Below, in pieces: positions 16,013-24,865 of a stretch of 36,216 nucleotides of DNA. Below the pieces are notes generated by a model. It was not told the origin of the DNA. It did no database searches and was given only the letters and a program-made list of their open reading frames with translations. The DNA lies in the NCBI GenBank assembly GCA_013215095.1, contig JABSPM010000010.1, forward strand, positions 1 to 36,216, written 5' to 3'. The stretch's first letter is position 1. Each line of letters starts with the position of its first letter. The DNA is from Flavobacteriaceae bacterium. Its GTDB lineage: Bacteria; Bacteroidota; Bacteroidia; Flavobacteriales; Flavobacteriaceae. The position numbers and the translations under genes are program-made.

Positions 16013-17437
16013 CTAAAACTGAAAATAAATAAATGATGATTCGTCTGTTGTAGCGCTATAATACATAATTAACAAGGTGAACGCAATATAAAATAGCGTT
16101 CTATATCTGCTATCTAAAACTATTGCATATTCTTGCTTTCTAGACAACCATTCTATGATGATGAATACTATTAAAAGTGGAATTACTTTTTTATGTCTAA
16201 TCACATCTGGAATAAAATTAGCAACATCTCCTATTTGTTGAATGTATGCAAAGGCATCAGTAATCGTTTCTGCTCTAAAAAATATCCAAGCTAAAGTTGT
16301 TAAACAAAAGGTGAGTCCGATTTGAAACACTTCTTTAATACTAGGCAATAAGCTATGCGCTGCAACTTCATTCAAATGCGTTCTATTTTTTTGCCTTAAC
16401 AACAACGGTAAAAAAAATAAGGCATTTAGCCCTCCCCAAACAATAAAAGTCCAATTAGCACCATGCCAAAAACCACTTACTAAAAAAATAGCAAATACAT
16501 TTCTTATTTTTAATCGCACACTACCTTTTGAGCCTCCTAGCGGGATGTATAAGTAATCTCTAAACCAAGTACTTAAAGAAATATGCCAGCGTCTCCAAAA
16601 TTCTGCTATATCTCTAGAAAAATACGGATAGTTAAAGTTTCTCATTAATTTAAACCCAAATAGCCTTGAAGTACCAATAGCAATATCAGAATATCCAGAA
16701 AAATCACAATAAATTTGAAATGCAAAATAAATAGCTCCGATGCATAATGCCAATCCAGATTCATTTTGATAATCTCCAAAAATCATGTTTACCAAGACCG
16801 CACAGGAATCTGCGATAACGACTTTTTTTACCAAGCCCCACAAAATCAGTTTCATTCCAGAAACTGCCAGTTCGTAATTAAATTTTCTATGTTTATAAAA
16901 TTGAGGTAATAAATTGGTTGCTCTTTCAATTGGTCCAGCTACTAATTGCGGAAAAAACGAGACAAATGAAGCGAACGCTATAACGTCTTTTGTAGGTGCT
17001 AACTTTTCTCTATAGACATCTATGGTATAACTCAAAGTTTGAAACGTATAAAAAGAAATACCCACAGGTAAAATAATATTTAGGGAGCTTTTATGCATTG
17101 TAACTCCCAAAATCTCCCAAGCTTCAACCCAACTATCAATAAAAAAATTATAGTATTTAAAGAAGCCCAACATTCCCAAATTAAATAAAAGACTTGTATA
17201 CAGAAGCCATTTTCTCTTTGAAGTCTTAGTGGTTTTCTCTAATTGAAGTCCTAAACTATAATCTATTAGAGTACTTAATACAATTAAAGACAAAAAACGC
17301 CAATCCCACCAACCATAAAAGACATAACTAGCCACTAACACTAGAACATTCTGAGATTTTGTTTTTTTAAATATAAACCAGTACACTACAAAAACAAGTG
17401 GTAAGAACACCAAAAATTCGATAGAATTAAATAACAT
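16013..17437 (-). CDS. MBOAT family O-acyltransferase (AlgI/PatA-like)
   Basis: Polytopic membrane protein of 474 residues. It opens with MLFNSIEFLVFLPLVFVVYW and SYVFYGWWDWRFL (37-49), then PVGISFYTFQTLSY (124-137), FFPQLVAGPIERA (161-173), WRRWHISLSTWFRDYLYIPL (281-300), GGSKG (301-305) and SGFWHGANWTFIVWGG (321-336), with the invariant MBOAT histidine at about 325. This is the AlgI/PatA/DltB branch, which moves an acyl group, usually acetyl, across the cytoplasmic membrane for polysaccharide modification. It is directly followed by two SGNH-like partner genes. It overlaps the CMP-nonulosonate synthetase gene by 11 bp, tying acylation to the nonulosonate block; an O-acetylated nonulosonate is possible but unproven. 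Confidence 0.95.
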   Translation of the reverse strand: MLFNSIEFLVFLPLVFVVYWFIFKKTKSQNVLVLVASYVFYGWWDWRFLSLIVLSTLIDYSLGLQLEKTTKTSKRKWLLYTSLLFNLGMLGFFKYYNFFIDSWVEAWEILGVTMHKSSLNIILPVGISFYTFQTLSYTIDVYREKLAPTKDVIAFASFVSFFPQLVAGPIERATNLLPQFYKHRKFNYELAVSGMKLILWGLVKKVVIADSCAVLVNMIFGDYQNESGLALCIGAIYFAFQIYCDFSGYSDIAIGTSRLFGFKLMRNFNYPYFSRDIAEFWRRWHISLSTWFRDYLYIPLGGSKGSVRLKIRNVFAIFLVSGFWHGANWTFIVWGGLNALFFLPLLLRQKNRTHLNEVAAHSLLPSIKEVFQIGLTFCLTTLAWIFFRAETITDAFAYIQQIGDVANFIPDVIRHKKVIPLLIVFIIIEWLSRKQEYAIVLDSRYRTLFYIAFTLLIMYYSATTDESSFIYFQF

Positions 17438-18134
17438 TATGTTGTATTTTATGTATTAATTTTTCTGCTTTTTCCCAATCTTGCAAAGTATCAATATTAA
17501 CATAAAATTCTCGCGGAGACTCAATATAAGATATCGATGTTCCATACAATGAATTTTGTGTTTTCAATACGGATGTTTTGGTAATATATATGCTTCCATC
17601 TCTATGATAACTTTTAGGTAATTCTTGTCGCCTTGGAATAATTTGATGCTCTCCTGTGGTAATTCTTAAATTCCCTTGAGCATTCACTTTAAACGTCCAA
17701 TGTGGATTGTATTCATGTGGTACTTCCTGAACTGAAATTAAAGAATCTGTATCTTGTTTTTTAAATTTTTCAATTGCTTGGTTCAAAAATTCTACCGTTC
17801 TAAAAGGACTTGTTACCTGTAATAAACAAACGGCATCAAATAGTTCTCCTTTAGCTTCATAGAATTCTAATGCATGCTTTATTACGGGTAAGGTTGGTGT
17901 CTTGTCTTGAGCCAAATTTTCTGGTCGTTTAAATGGTACTTCTAGACCTATCCCTTTAGCCACATGAATAATTTTGTCATCATCAGAACTTAAAATTACT
18001 CTTGAAAGGCATTCTGACGCTAAAGCTACTTCTGCTGTATATTGTATAAGCGGCTTATTGTTCAGGGGTTTTATATTTTTACCAGGCACGCCTTTAGACC
18101 CACCTCTTGCAGGTATGATACCAAGAATTTTCAT
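17427..18134 (-). CDS. legF: CMP-nonulosonate cytidylyltransferase (LegF/NeuA-like)
   Basis: Cytosolic enzyme of 235 residues that would activate a nonulosonic acid with CTP to the CMP-sugar. The cytidylyltransferase signature GIIPARGGSKGVPGKNIKPL (5-24) is intact, followed by LLQVTSPFRT and the YHRDGSIYITK segment of the acylneuraminate cytidylyltransferase family. Its stop/start junction with the epimerase gene shares a single base (18134), and it overlaps the MBOAT gene by 11 bp. Because the locus also encodes LegB- and LegC-type enzymes, legionaminic acid or an epimer is a better guess for its substrate than Neu5Ac. Pseudaminic acid is less likely since the partner epimerase is of the hydrolysing NeuC/LegG kind. 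Confidence 0.9.
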   Translation of the reverse strand: MKILGIIPARGGSKGVPGKNIKPLNNKPLIQYTAEVALASECLSRVILSSDDDKIIHVAKGIGLEVPFKRPENLAQDKTPTLPVIKHALEFYEAKGELFDAVCLLQVTSPFRTVEFLNQAIEKFKKQDTDSLISVQEVPHEYNPHWTFKVNAQGNLRITTGEHQIIPRRQELPKSYHRDGSIYITKTSVLKTQNSLYGTSISYIESPREFYVNIDTLQDWEKAEKLIHKIQHNVI

Positions 18135-19294
18135 TAATAGGTAATTGTTTTGTGAAAAGTTAATTCAATATTTGATAAAATTTCGGCAATTTTATTACCA
18201 GAATCTCCATCGCCGTAGATAGAAGAAGACTCAATTCCTTTATTTTCAATCTGATCTATAATTGCCTGCTTAATGCGTTCTTTATTATAATCTACATCCA
18301 TAACATTAGCACCTCTTTGCCTTCTGTTTTGTCGTGTACCAATATTTACCACTGGCACTTTCAAATAAGCACATTCTCTAATTCCAACGCTTGAATTGCC
18401 TATTAAGCATTTGCTATTTACCAATAACTTTAAAAAATCTTGTGGTTCCATATTTTTAAAGAAATGAATATTTTTAGGCCGCTTTAATTCTCTAAATGTT
18501 CTTATGCCATTTGATGTACCATCTGCACCAGCATCAACATTTGGCCAGAACCAAAATGTTGGTATATTGAGGTCATTTACCGCATCTAATGTCTTCAAAA
18601 CATCTTCTTTAGCTGCTGTATATTCAGTTGTTACTGGATGTTGCATTACTACGATATACCCCTCTTTCCAATTTAAATCAACTGGTCCTACACCACCATA
18701 TTTTTGTATGGGATCGAAAGTTAAAGCTGGACTATCTTTAATCGCCTTTGCTAAATCAATAGATGGACAACCTGTATTGATAACTTTACTAGGTTCTTCT
18801 CCCATTTTTAATACTCTTTCTTTTGCATCTTCTGATGCCACCAAATGAATATCGGCAAGTTTTGTGTTGGCATGTCTTACCTTTTCGTCAATATTACCGG
18901 TAACCTCTCCACCTTGTATATGTATTAATGGTATATTCTGATAGGCAGATGCTATGGATGTTGCAATAGTTTCAAATCGGTCTGCAATAGTGATTACAGC
19001 ATCAGGATTTAAATTATAAAACACATTAGCTAGTTCCATTACGCCTAATCCAGTTGTCTTTGCCATTGCTGTTTTATTTTCACCCTCAAGTACCATAAAT
19101 ACTTTTTCATTGATGGTAAATCCATCTTTTTCTATAACATCTACAGCATTACCATATCTTCCTAATAATGCCGATCCAGCTACGACTAACTGTAATTCTA
19201 ACTCAGGATGGTTTTTAATTGCTAATAGTGCTGTTTTTATTCTGCTATACGATGGTCTTGCTGTAACGACAGCGCATATTTTTCTTTTATTCAT
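18134..19294 (-). CDS. legG: Hydrolysing NDP-sugar 2-epimerase (LegG/NeuC)
   Basis: GT-B-fold enzyme of 386 residues that hydrolyses an NDP-HexNAc while inverting C2 to give a free ManNAc-type sugar. It starts KICAVVTARPSYSRIKTALL (5-24) and has the family landmarks HIQGGEVTGNIDEKVRHANT, MQHPVTTEY and GNSSVGIRECAYLKVPVVNI. In the legionaminic pathway the substrate is GDP-2,4-diacetamido-2,4,6-trideoxyglucose; in the sialic pathway it is UDP-GlcNAc. The presence of dehydratase, aminotransferase, acetyltransferase and a PtmE-like nucleotidyltransferase in the same locus favours the first. It overlaps the synthase gene by 8 bp and the cytidylyltransferase gene by 1 bp. Confidence 0.92.
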   Translation of the reverse strand: MNKRKICAVVTARPSYSRIKTALLAIKNHPELELQLVVAGSALLGRYGNAVDVIEKDGFTINEKVFMVLEGENKTAMAKTTGLGVMELANVFYNLNPDAVITIADRFETIATSIASAYQNIPLIHIQGGEVTGNIDEKVRHANTKLADIHLVASEDAKERVLKMGEEPSKVINTGCPSIDLAKAIKDSPALTFDPIQKYGGVGPVDLNWKEGYIVVMQHPVTTEYTAAKEDVLKTLDAVNDLNIPTFWFWPNVDAGADGTSNGIRTFRELKRPKNIHFFKNMEPQDFLKLLVNSKCLIGNSSVGIRECAYLKVPVVNIGTRQNRRQRGANVMDVDYNKERIKQAIIDQIENKGIESSSIYGDGDSGNKIAEILSNIELTFHKTITY

Positions 19295-20288
19295 TAATGT
19301 CAGATTGATTCAAAAAATCCCATTTTTTCATCGGATTTTTAAGTGTTTTACCAATAACTTTTTCATATTCTGAAGCTAAAATCCCAAAGCCTTTAGGTTT
19401 TTTTGCTTCTAAATCATCAAAAGTTAAGCGATGTGTTTCAGGTAAGTCTTTGTTTACTGCCAGTGATTTTTCAAAAATATTTTTCAAACTCTTAAAGGCA
19501 GTATTATCATTTTTATCAATTGGATGCTGCATAGCTAAACTTATATTTTTTGCAGCAGTCACCAATTGTTTAGTTTCTAGAATACTTAGAGACGATTTGG
19601 CATCAGGCCCAAACATTTCTTTATTAAAAACGACATGAAACTCTAAAATTTCTGCACCTAATGCTGTTGCTGCGATGCATGCTTCAATTGATGATGAATG
19701 ATCTGAAAAGCCAACGGTAACCTTATAACGTTCTCTTAGTTGTTGTATTACATTTAATCCAAATTGTTTTGGTTGTGTTGGGTACGCTGTGGTGCATTGT
19801 AAAATTGAATATTGCACATCTCTTTTTTCTAAAAACGCTATAGTTGCATCCAGTTCTTTAAAAGAACTCATTCCTGAAGAAACAATGACAGGTTTTCCCG
19901 TCCTAGCGATTTTCTCAAGTAATAAGAAATTATTGACCTCACCTGAACCTATTTTATATCGCTTTACTCCAACTTTTTCTAGTAAATCAACTGCTGAATT
20001 GCTAAATGGAGAACTCATAAATTCCAATCCAACATCATCACAATGTTTTTTTATATCTTTCCATTGATCCAAAGAAAACTCCATTCTTTGCCAGTATTCA
20101 AAACGTGTGTTATCTTGTTTAGAAAACTGAACCCTAAAGGGCTCGTGAATACTACTTTCTGCTTGTGCAATATGGGTTTGAAATTTTATAGCATTTACCC
20201 CTGTAGTTGCTACAGCGTCAATATACGAATGCAATATGCCAAGACTTCCATCATGGGCTTGCCCAATTTCTGCAATGGTGAATATCAT
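19287..20288 (-). CDS. legI: Nonulosonate synthase (LegI/NeuB-like)
   Basis: Enzyme of 333 residues that condenses phosphoenolpyruvate with a ManNAc-like six-carbon sugar to form a nine-carbon nonulosonic acid. The TIM-barrel NeuB domain starts FTIAEIGQAHDGSLG (3-17) and includes AIKFQTH (34-40), KIGSGEVNNF, ILQCTTAYPT and VGFSDHSS, the standard run of NeuB motifs. The last 60 or so residues (KDLPETHRLTFDDLEAKKP and following) form a short SAF/antifreeze-like domain, as in full-length NeuB. It shares one base with the upstream GT4 gene and 8 bp with the epimerase gene. Substrate choice (Leg versus Neu5Ac) rests on context. Confidence 0.92.
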   Translation of the reverse strand: MIFTIAEIGQAHDGSLGILHSYIDAVATTGVNAIKFQTHIAQAESSIHEPFRVQFSKQDNTRFEYWQRMEFSLDQWKDIKKHCDDVGLEFMSSPFSNSAVDLLEKVGVKRYKIGSGEVNNFLLLEKIARTGKPVIVSSGMSSFKELDATIAFLEKRDVQYSILQCTTAYPTQPKQFGLNVIQQLRERYKVTVGFSDHSSSIEACIAATALGAEILEFHVVFNKEMFGPDAKSSLSILETKQLVTAAKNISLAMQHPIDKNDNTAFKSLKNIFEKSLAVNKDLPETHRLTFDDLEAKKPKGFGILASEYEKVIGKTLKNPMKKWDFLNQSDINE

Positions 20289-21481
20289 TATGTAATGGTC
20301 TCTATTAAGGTTTTAATTTTTTCGAGCTGACTAGGAACAGTAAATGTATTAAAAAAAGTTTTTTTTGCTGCTGTACTCAAAATATTTATTTCTGACCTAT
20401 TCAACATTAGTTTTGAAATAACCTCTTGCATTTCTTCTAAATTTTCGCATAGTAGGGCATTTTCTCCATGTTTAATTTCTGGCAAGGCTTCAACACTAGC
20501 TCTTGTTGCTACCAAGACTTGTTCATAATTTAGCACTAGAGGCAATCTTGTTCTTGTTCCTGTGTTATATTCCCATGGAATAATGTGAATGTCCTTGGGG
20601 CACATAACATGAGTGAGGTCTTTGACAAAACCTAAACAACATATGGCAGAATCATCTAATTTTCCCAACAAAGCTGCTGACGCTTGCTCCAAACTACCTA
20701 TGACCACAAGTTTTATTTCAGGATGTTTCTCTTTAATGTCTTGCCAGCAAACATCTAAAAAGCGCTCCAAACCAAGTCTATTTGCGGTTGTTCCCATGCC
20801 CCCAAGATGCACTATATTTGGAATTTCATTTGGCTCTAATTTTTGTGTAATAGCATCATAAGTCGTGGGCATATATACTGCGCTATTACCCGAAATTTTT
20901 TCTATTTCTTTTGCTTCTGTATAGGAACCTGAAACACATTTTGTTACTCTTTTTACCAACTTGAACTCTACACGTTTCTTTTGAAAGGTATGAAACTGTC
21001 CTAATATATTTTTCTTAGATCTTAATTTTGCTAATTTATACTCCCAATCATGATGTGCATAAATAACTGGCAGCTTTAATTTTGCAAAACAAGCTAATAA
21101 GGCTGCCCATCGCCATTCTGTCCAGACCACATCAATTCGCTGGGCTTTGCATATAGCTTTCAGTTGTGCTACATTGCTTGTATTTAAAAAGAAATATTCA
21201 AATTTTTCGGGATAAAACAAAGCATTCCATAATCTTTTAAACCCTTTTTTAGGCGTAATACTAATGGTTTTAATCGGAATTATCGCGTCTACAAAATGTT
21301 CAATTTCTTCATAATCTTCACTGCGATATAACGCACCATTTGGCCATTCTATAATGAGCAATACAACGTCATAACCCGCAGTATAAATCAGCTCTAAATG
21401 ACTATAATACACAGAAGCTCCTCCATTATTATTGGGTGAAATTTTCCCTGAATTTACAACAAAAAGCACTCTTTTTTTCAT
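20288..21481 (-). CDS. Glycosyltransferase family 4-like
   Basis: GT-B glycosyltransferase of 397 residues. The opening KRVLFVVNSGKISPNNNGGA (3-22) has the glycine-rich loop of the acceptor domain. The donor half starts with VHLGGMGTTANRLGLERF (224-241), the pattern seen in the TIGR03087-like sugar transferase branch of GT4, and later has LPLVLNYEQVLVATRASVEAL in place of a textbook E-x7-E motif. Its start overlaps the stop of the upstream GT4 by 4 bp and its own stop shares a base with the nonulosonate synthase start. The proximity to legI/legG/legF makes it a candidate partner for that sugar, but CMP-sugar transferases usually belong to other families, so this remains a weak inference. Confidence 0.82.
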   Translation of the reverse strand: MKKRVLFVVNSGKISPNNNGGASVYYSHLELIYTAGYDVVLLIIEWPNGALYRSEDYEEIEHFVDAIIPIKTISITPKKGFKRLWNALFYPEKFEYFFLNTSNVAQLKAICKAQRIDVVWTEWRWAALLACFAKLKLPVIYAHHDWEYKLAKLRSKKNILGQFHTFQKKRVEFKLVKRVTKCVSGSYTEAKEIEKISGNSAVYMPTTYDAITQKLEPNEIPNIVHLGGMGTTANRLGLERFLDVCWQDIKEKHPEIKLVVIGSLEQASAALLGKLDDSAICCLGFVKDLTHVMCPKDIHIIPWEYNTGTRTRLPLVLNYEQVLVATRASVEALPEIKHGENALLCENLEEMQEVISKLMLNRSEINILSTAAKKTFFNTFTVPSQLEKIKTLIETIT

Positions 21482-22626
21482 GCGTGTTCAATTTTTTTAT
21501 AGGCATCTAACACCTTTTTACGTATTACTGCCTCATCTAAACGTAAAGCTATGTTTTGATTTTTTTGATAAGCCCCTATGAGTAAATGTTCATTTGTCAA
21601 TGCCTCTTCTATAAGTTTAGCTATGTGCTCTATATTTTCTGGATCATGTATTAAAAACCCATTTTCTTTATCTTTTATATAATCCTCTGTAGCATGTCCT
21701 GGATTAGATTGAATAGGAAAAGCGCCAAGAATAATGGCTTCTAACAATGTATTTGGAATCCCGTCAGAAATACTATTACCAATCGCAATTTTGGCTTTAC
21801 CAAATTTTTGCAATAAGTCAGTATGTGTGATTTGATGTTTTCTAGAAGAGTATTCTATATTTAAATTATACGCTGCGTTTAATGCTTCTATTTTAGAAAT
21901 GACCACATCGTGTGCAGAATAAATGTAGATAGAGTAGTTTTTGACTGTGTCTATAATTAATTCTAAAGCATTTAGCACACACAAAGCTTTTCCTGCCCAA
22001 TGATGATAGCCTTTAACTAAAATTAGGTTTCGTTGAGAAATAGGCTTGACATATTTTTTGTATTGACCTAGATCATATCCTCCACCTCCAGGAAAAACAC
22101 CAGAAACTTCATTTCTAAAACCTAATGTTTTTGCTAGCAAGACATCCCTGTTATTATCCACAAAAAGACAATTTAAATGTGCAAATATTTTTTGCATTAC
22201 CTTCTTATGATACTTCTTATTCTGGTATAAATATATATCACTTCCCCAAGAAAAATAAGCCCATTTAAAGTCTAACTTTTGTCTTACTTTTAAAAGAGGA
22301 TACGTTTGAGATTGCATTTCTAAAGAATGGACTAAATCAGGCTTGATCTCTTTAATAATTTCTTCAAGTTTTTCTGATGCTGTAACTTTTAAAATAGGTT
22401 CAATTTTTTTAAAAAATGATGGTATATTTTTCTCAATCCAATACTCACCTTTTATATATGAAACCTTACGTTTAGACCAGTTTTCAGTAAAATTAGTCCA
22501 TCTAAGATCGTCATGAATTTTTTTGTCTAAACAATCAAAAACAAAAACTTCATGTTCAGAATCCTTTAATTGATTGATCCATCTTGCAGCATGAATATAT
22601 TGTTGACAAACAAATAGAATTTTCAT
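21478..22626 (-). CDS. Glycosyltransferase family 4
   Basis: GT-B glycosyltransferase of 382 residues. It begins MKILFVCQQYIHAARWINQL (1-20), has YFSWGSDIYLY (124-134) in the acceptor domain, a KGYHHWAGKALCVL stretch (205-218) and the donor signature SDGIPNTLLEAIILGAFP (287-304) with the conserved Glu296. The N-terminal WINQLKDSEHEVFVFD resembles the Glyco_trans_4_2-type acceptor domain common in flavobacterial surface-glycan loci. It overlaps the next GT4 by 4 bp and follows the HAD phosphatase gene after a 54-bp gap. Donor and acceptor are unknown. Confidence 0.87.
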   Translation of the reverse strand: MKILFVCQQYIHAARWINQLKDSEHEVFVFDCLDKKIHDDLRWTNFTENWSKRKVSYIKGEYWIEKNIPSFFKKIEPILKVTASEKLEEIIKEIKPDLVHSLEMQSQTYPLLKVRQKLDFKWAYFSWGSDIYLYQNKKYHKKVMQKIFAHLNCLFVDNNRDVLLAKTLGFRNEVSGVFPGGGGYDLGQYKKYVKPISQRNLILVKGYHHWAGKALCVLNALELIIDTVKNYSIYIYSAHDVVISKIEALNAAYNLNIEYSSRKHQITHTDLLQKFGKAKIAIGNSISDGIPNTLLEAIILGAFPIQSNPGHATEDYIKDKENGFLIHDPENIEHIAKLIEEALTNEHLLIGAYQKNQNIALRLDEAVIRKKVLDAYKKIEHA

Positions 22627-22680
22627 AAAACAATCAATATACTATAATTTGTATCACTAACCTCATTCTTTCTTTAGCAT

Positions 22681-23280
22681 TTACCTAAAAGGTTTATAAT
22701 TAATTTGAGTAGACATTTGAAACATTTCTTTATCTCCTTTACTATCGCCAAATGAAATTATTTCATCATAATCATCTATAGCTATATTTGCCTTAATGCG
22801 ATGCAACTTTTCTATACCTTTACAATTAGGTGTTTTGAACTTTCCTGTAAATACATCATCCATATAATCTGCTTCTGTGCAAAGCAAATTAACATTGTAC
22901 TTTTCAGAAAATGGCTTTAACCATATATCTAATGAAGCAGAAACAATCCAAATTGAATTTTCTTTTTGTTTTTTTAGGGATTCTATTTTTTTTATTGCCT
23001 CCTCTCTCAATATATCTTGCATATGTTTGGACACATATGTATTCCCGTACATACGTATTTCCTCATTTTTCTTTCCTTTTAGCAAAATAGATAGAATTAA
23101 TTCTTTAGTACTTGACAACTTTTTATTAGATATAGCACACAGTAAAAGTTTGTGAAAATTTAACCCTAATTTAAATATAACTTTACCCAAACCGAAAGTT
23201 GTTATCAAAAAATGCCAAAAAGAATCTTTGCTAGAAATCGTTCCATCAAAATCAAACAAATATAGTTTTCTAATCTTCAT
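22681..23280 (-). CDS. HAD-IB family phosphatase of the prenyl-phosphate-pentose module
   Basis: HAD-superfamily phosphohydrolase of 199 residues. Numbered from the ATG at 23280, motif I is FDFDGT with the nucleophile Asp at about 10-12, motif II is IVSAS (about 112-116), the motif III lysine is in NCKGIEK (about 152-158) and motif IV is FGDSKGDKEMF (about 177-187), all intact. An upstream TTG (23289) extends the frame by three codons but the ATG is preferred. UbiA-family phosphoribosyl-prenyl synthases are often fused to, or adjacent to, HAD proteins of this kind, so removal of the 5-phosphate from prenyl-phosphoryl-5-phosphoribose is the likely job. It overlaps the GT-C-like gene by 11 bp. 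General phosphatase activity on another sugar phosphate is the alternative. Confidence 0.82.
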   Translation of the reverse strand: MKIRKLYLFDFDGTISSKDSFWHFLITTFGLGKVIFKLGLNFHKLLLCAISNKKLSSTKELILSILLKGKKNEEIRMYGNTYVSKHMQDILREEAIKKIESLKKQKENSIWIVSASLDIWLKPFSEKYNVNLLCTEADYMDDVFTGKFKTPNCKGIEKLHRIKANIAIDDYDEIISFGDSKGDKEMFQMSTQINYKPFR

Positions 23281-24865
23281 TACTCTCAATAATTACCACA
23301 TTATTAATTGTTTTTGGGTTATAAAAATATTTAGCGTCCTTTTCTATATATTCAATTTTGTATTCTTCAAACAAGACTTTATTCCCCAAATAGGCGTTAA
23401 AATCAACGGTTACTTCTTTATTCATTGCACTTAGTTGCTTCAATTCTTGATGCATTTTGAAACTATCGACGGCTCTTAACCCAATACTTATGACAAGTAT
23501 TAGTACTGTATTTACAACAGCTGAAACACTTAAAACATTCAAAAACTGACTATTTTTATTATATCTATTTATTGACAAAAACAACAACAAAGGTATTGTC
23601 CAAACATAAGGCGTATATCTAAGCCACCAACCTGCTTTGTTTAAAAACATCAAAGCTATAATTGTAATAATAATAAATTCTAAAATAGAAAACTTGAACT
23701 TCTTCCTATTCTTAAAAACACCCCATAGATAAGCTACAAATGAAAACAATAAAATGCCTCCCCACATGACTCCAAAAGTACCTACTCTTGGCGAACCATT
23801 ATTGAGTTTTTTTAATTCTTGTAAATTAAATGTAAATGGTATTTTAAAATAAGAATCTGATCTATTTCCTATGGAAACAAAATTTGTAACTACTAATCTT
23901 TCTAATGAACCTTTATGTTTTAAAATATCTGGGACATAATCCTCTGCAAAATCAATTTTATACTTTCCCATTAAAGGGTGAAAAACATGTCCATTTGTAT
24001 ATACATTTTTCAGATAAGGTGTTACAATAAAAGGAAGAGATATTAGCATTAAAACTACCACTCTTTTTATTAATACTATAATGCTTTCTCCTTTTACATA
24101 AGAGTAAACAAGTAATATTCCCGTGAGACATGTAGCAAAAACAACCCCTGTAAACTTCACGTTAAACAAAATTAGCAATGCCAATATAAAATCTATAAAA
24201 TATTTTTTTTGCTTAGCTCTCATCAAATAAGAGCATACCAATATTACCGAAACTGCATATAAAAACCCATCAATTAAATTGGTATTTAACTGAGTTATAA
24301 TAATTGGATTAAATGCTACAAAAAAAGAAATTTTGTAAGCTTTTAGCTTTTCCATTCTTATCGCAAAAAGATAGTTTTTAACATATAAAAAACTTAGAAC
24401 AAGAAAAATTAAGTTAATTGCTTTCGTTGATTTTATTGTATTGAAAACACTATAAAAAGCAGTTCCAATTATTTCAAAAGATTTTGGATAGTGATTTACC
24501 CATACAGCTTGATTATTTGAGGCATCTATGGCATTATACAGCGGATTCCAGCCCTTGCGCATCTGTATCATCATTTCTTGATGATACGCTTGTCCATCGA
24601 AAGTTAAATCGATATAAAACCCAGTAAAAGCAACGGATATTACAAAAAAAATGATTACTAATAAATTTTGCTTAATACTATTATTTTCCAAACCTAGAAC
24701 CAAATTTGCAAGAAATAATGACAAGATTATCAAAATACAAATACGAAAATCAGATAACTCTAAGCCTACAAGAAAAACAATCTTAATTAGCACAAAAATA
24801 AAAGCTAAAAAAAGAAATGCTATTCTCGAAAATTGCATTAAATATGTTTGAAAACCTATTCTCAT
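23270..24865 (-). CDS. Polytopic GT-C-like membrane glycosyltransferase, substrate unknown
   Basis: Integral membrane protein of 531 residues with about ten to twelve hydrophobic segments and no recognisable soluble catalytic domain. After the third segment, an extracytoplasmic loop contains YIDLTFDGQAYHQEMM (84-99) with two acidic residues (86 and 90) where GT-C enzymes keep their catalytic Asp, followed by WVNHYPKSFEIIGTAFY (122-138). This architecture matches prenyl-phosphate-sugar-dependent transferases. It lies between the HAD phosphatase and the methyltransferase and near the UbiA-type gene, so it is the natural candidate to use the prenyl-phosphate pentose made by that module. No family name can be given with confidence; GT-C is inferred from topology and the loop motif. 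Confidence 0.65.
   Translation of the reverse strand: MRIGFQTYLMQFSRIAFLFLAFIFVLIKIVFLVGLELSDFRICILIILSLFLANLVLGLENNSIKQNLLVIIFFVISVAFTGFYIDLTFDGQAYHQEMMIQMRKGWNPLYNAIDASNNQAVWVNHYPKSFEIIGTAFYSVFNTIKSTKAINLIFLVLSFLYVKNYLFAIRMEKLKAYKISFFVAFNPIIITQLNTNLIDGFLYAVSVILVCSYLMRAKQKKYFIDFILALLILFNVKFTGVVFATCLTGILLVYSYVKGESIIVLIKRVVVLMLISLPFIVTPYLKNVYTNGHVFHPLMGKYKIDFAEDYVPDILKHKGSLERLVVTNFVSIGNRSDSYFKIPFTFNLQELKKLNNGSPRVGTFGVMWGGILLFSFVAYLWGVFKNRKKFKFSILEFIIITIIALMFLNKAGWWLRYTPYVWTIPLLLFLSINRYNKNSQFLNVLSVSAVVNTVLILVISIGLRAVDSFKMHQELKQLSAMNKEVTVDFNAYLGNKVLFEEYKIEYIEKDAKYFYNPKTINNVVIIESNED

Noticed and set aside
18504-18848. Plus-strand open frame of 114 codons
   Set aside because: It lies entirely inside the clearly coding epimerase gene on the other strand and its residues are the antisense of conserved motifs.
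18134-20288. Reading the NeuC/NeuB/NeuA set as an N-acetylneuraminic (sialic) acid pathway
   Set aside because: LegB-, LegC-, acetyltransferase- and PtmE-like genes in the same locus fit legionaminic-type acid better; Neu5Ac needs none of them. Kept only as an alternative.
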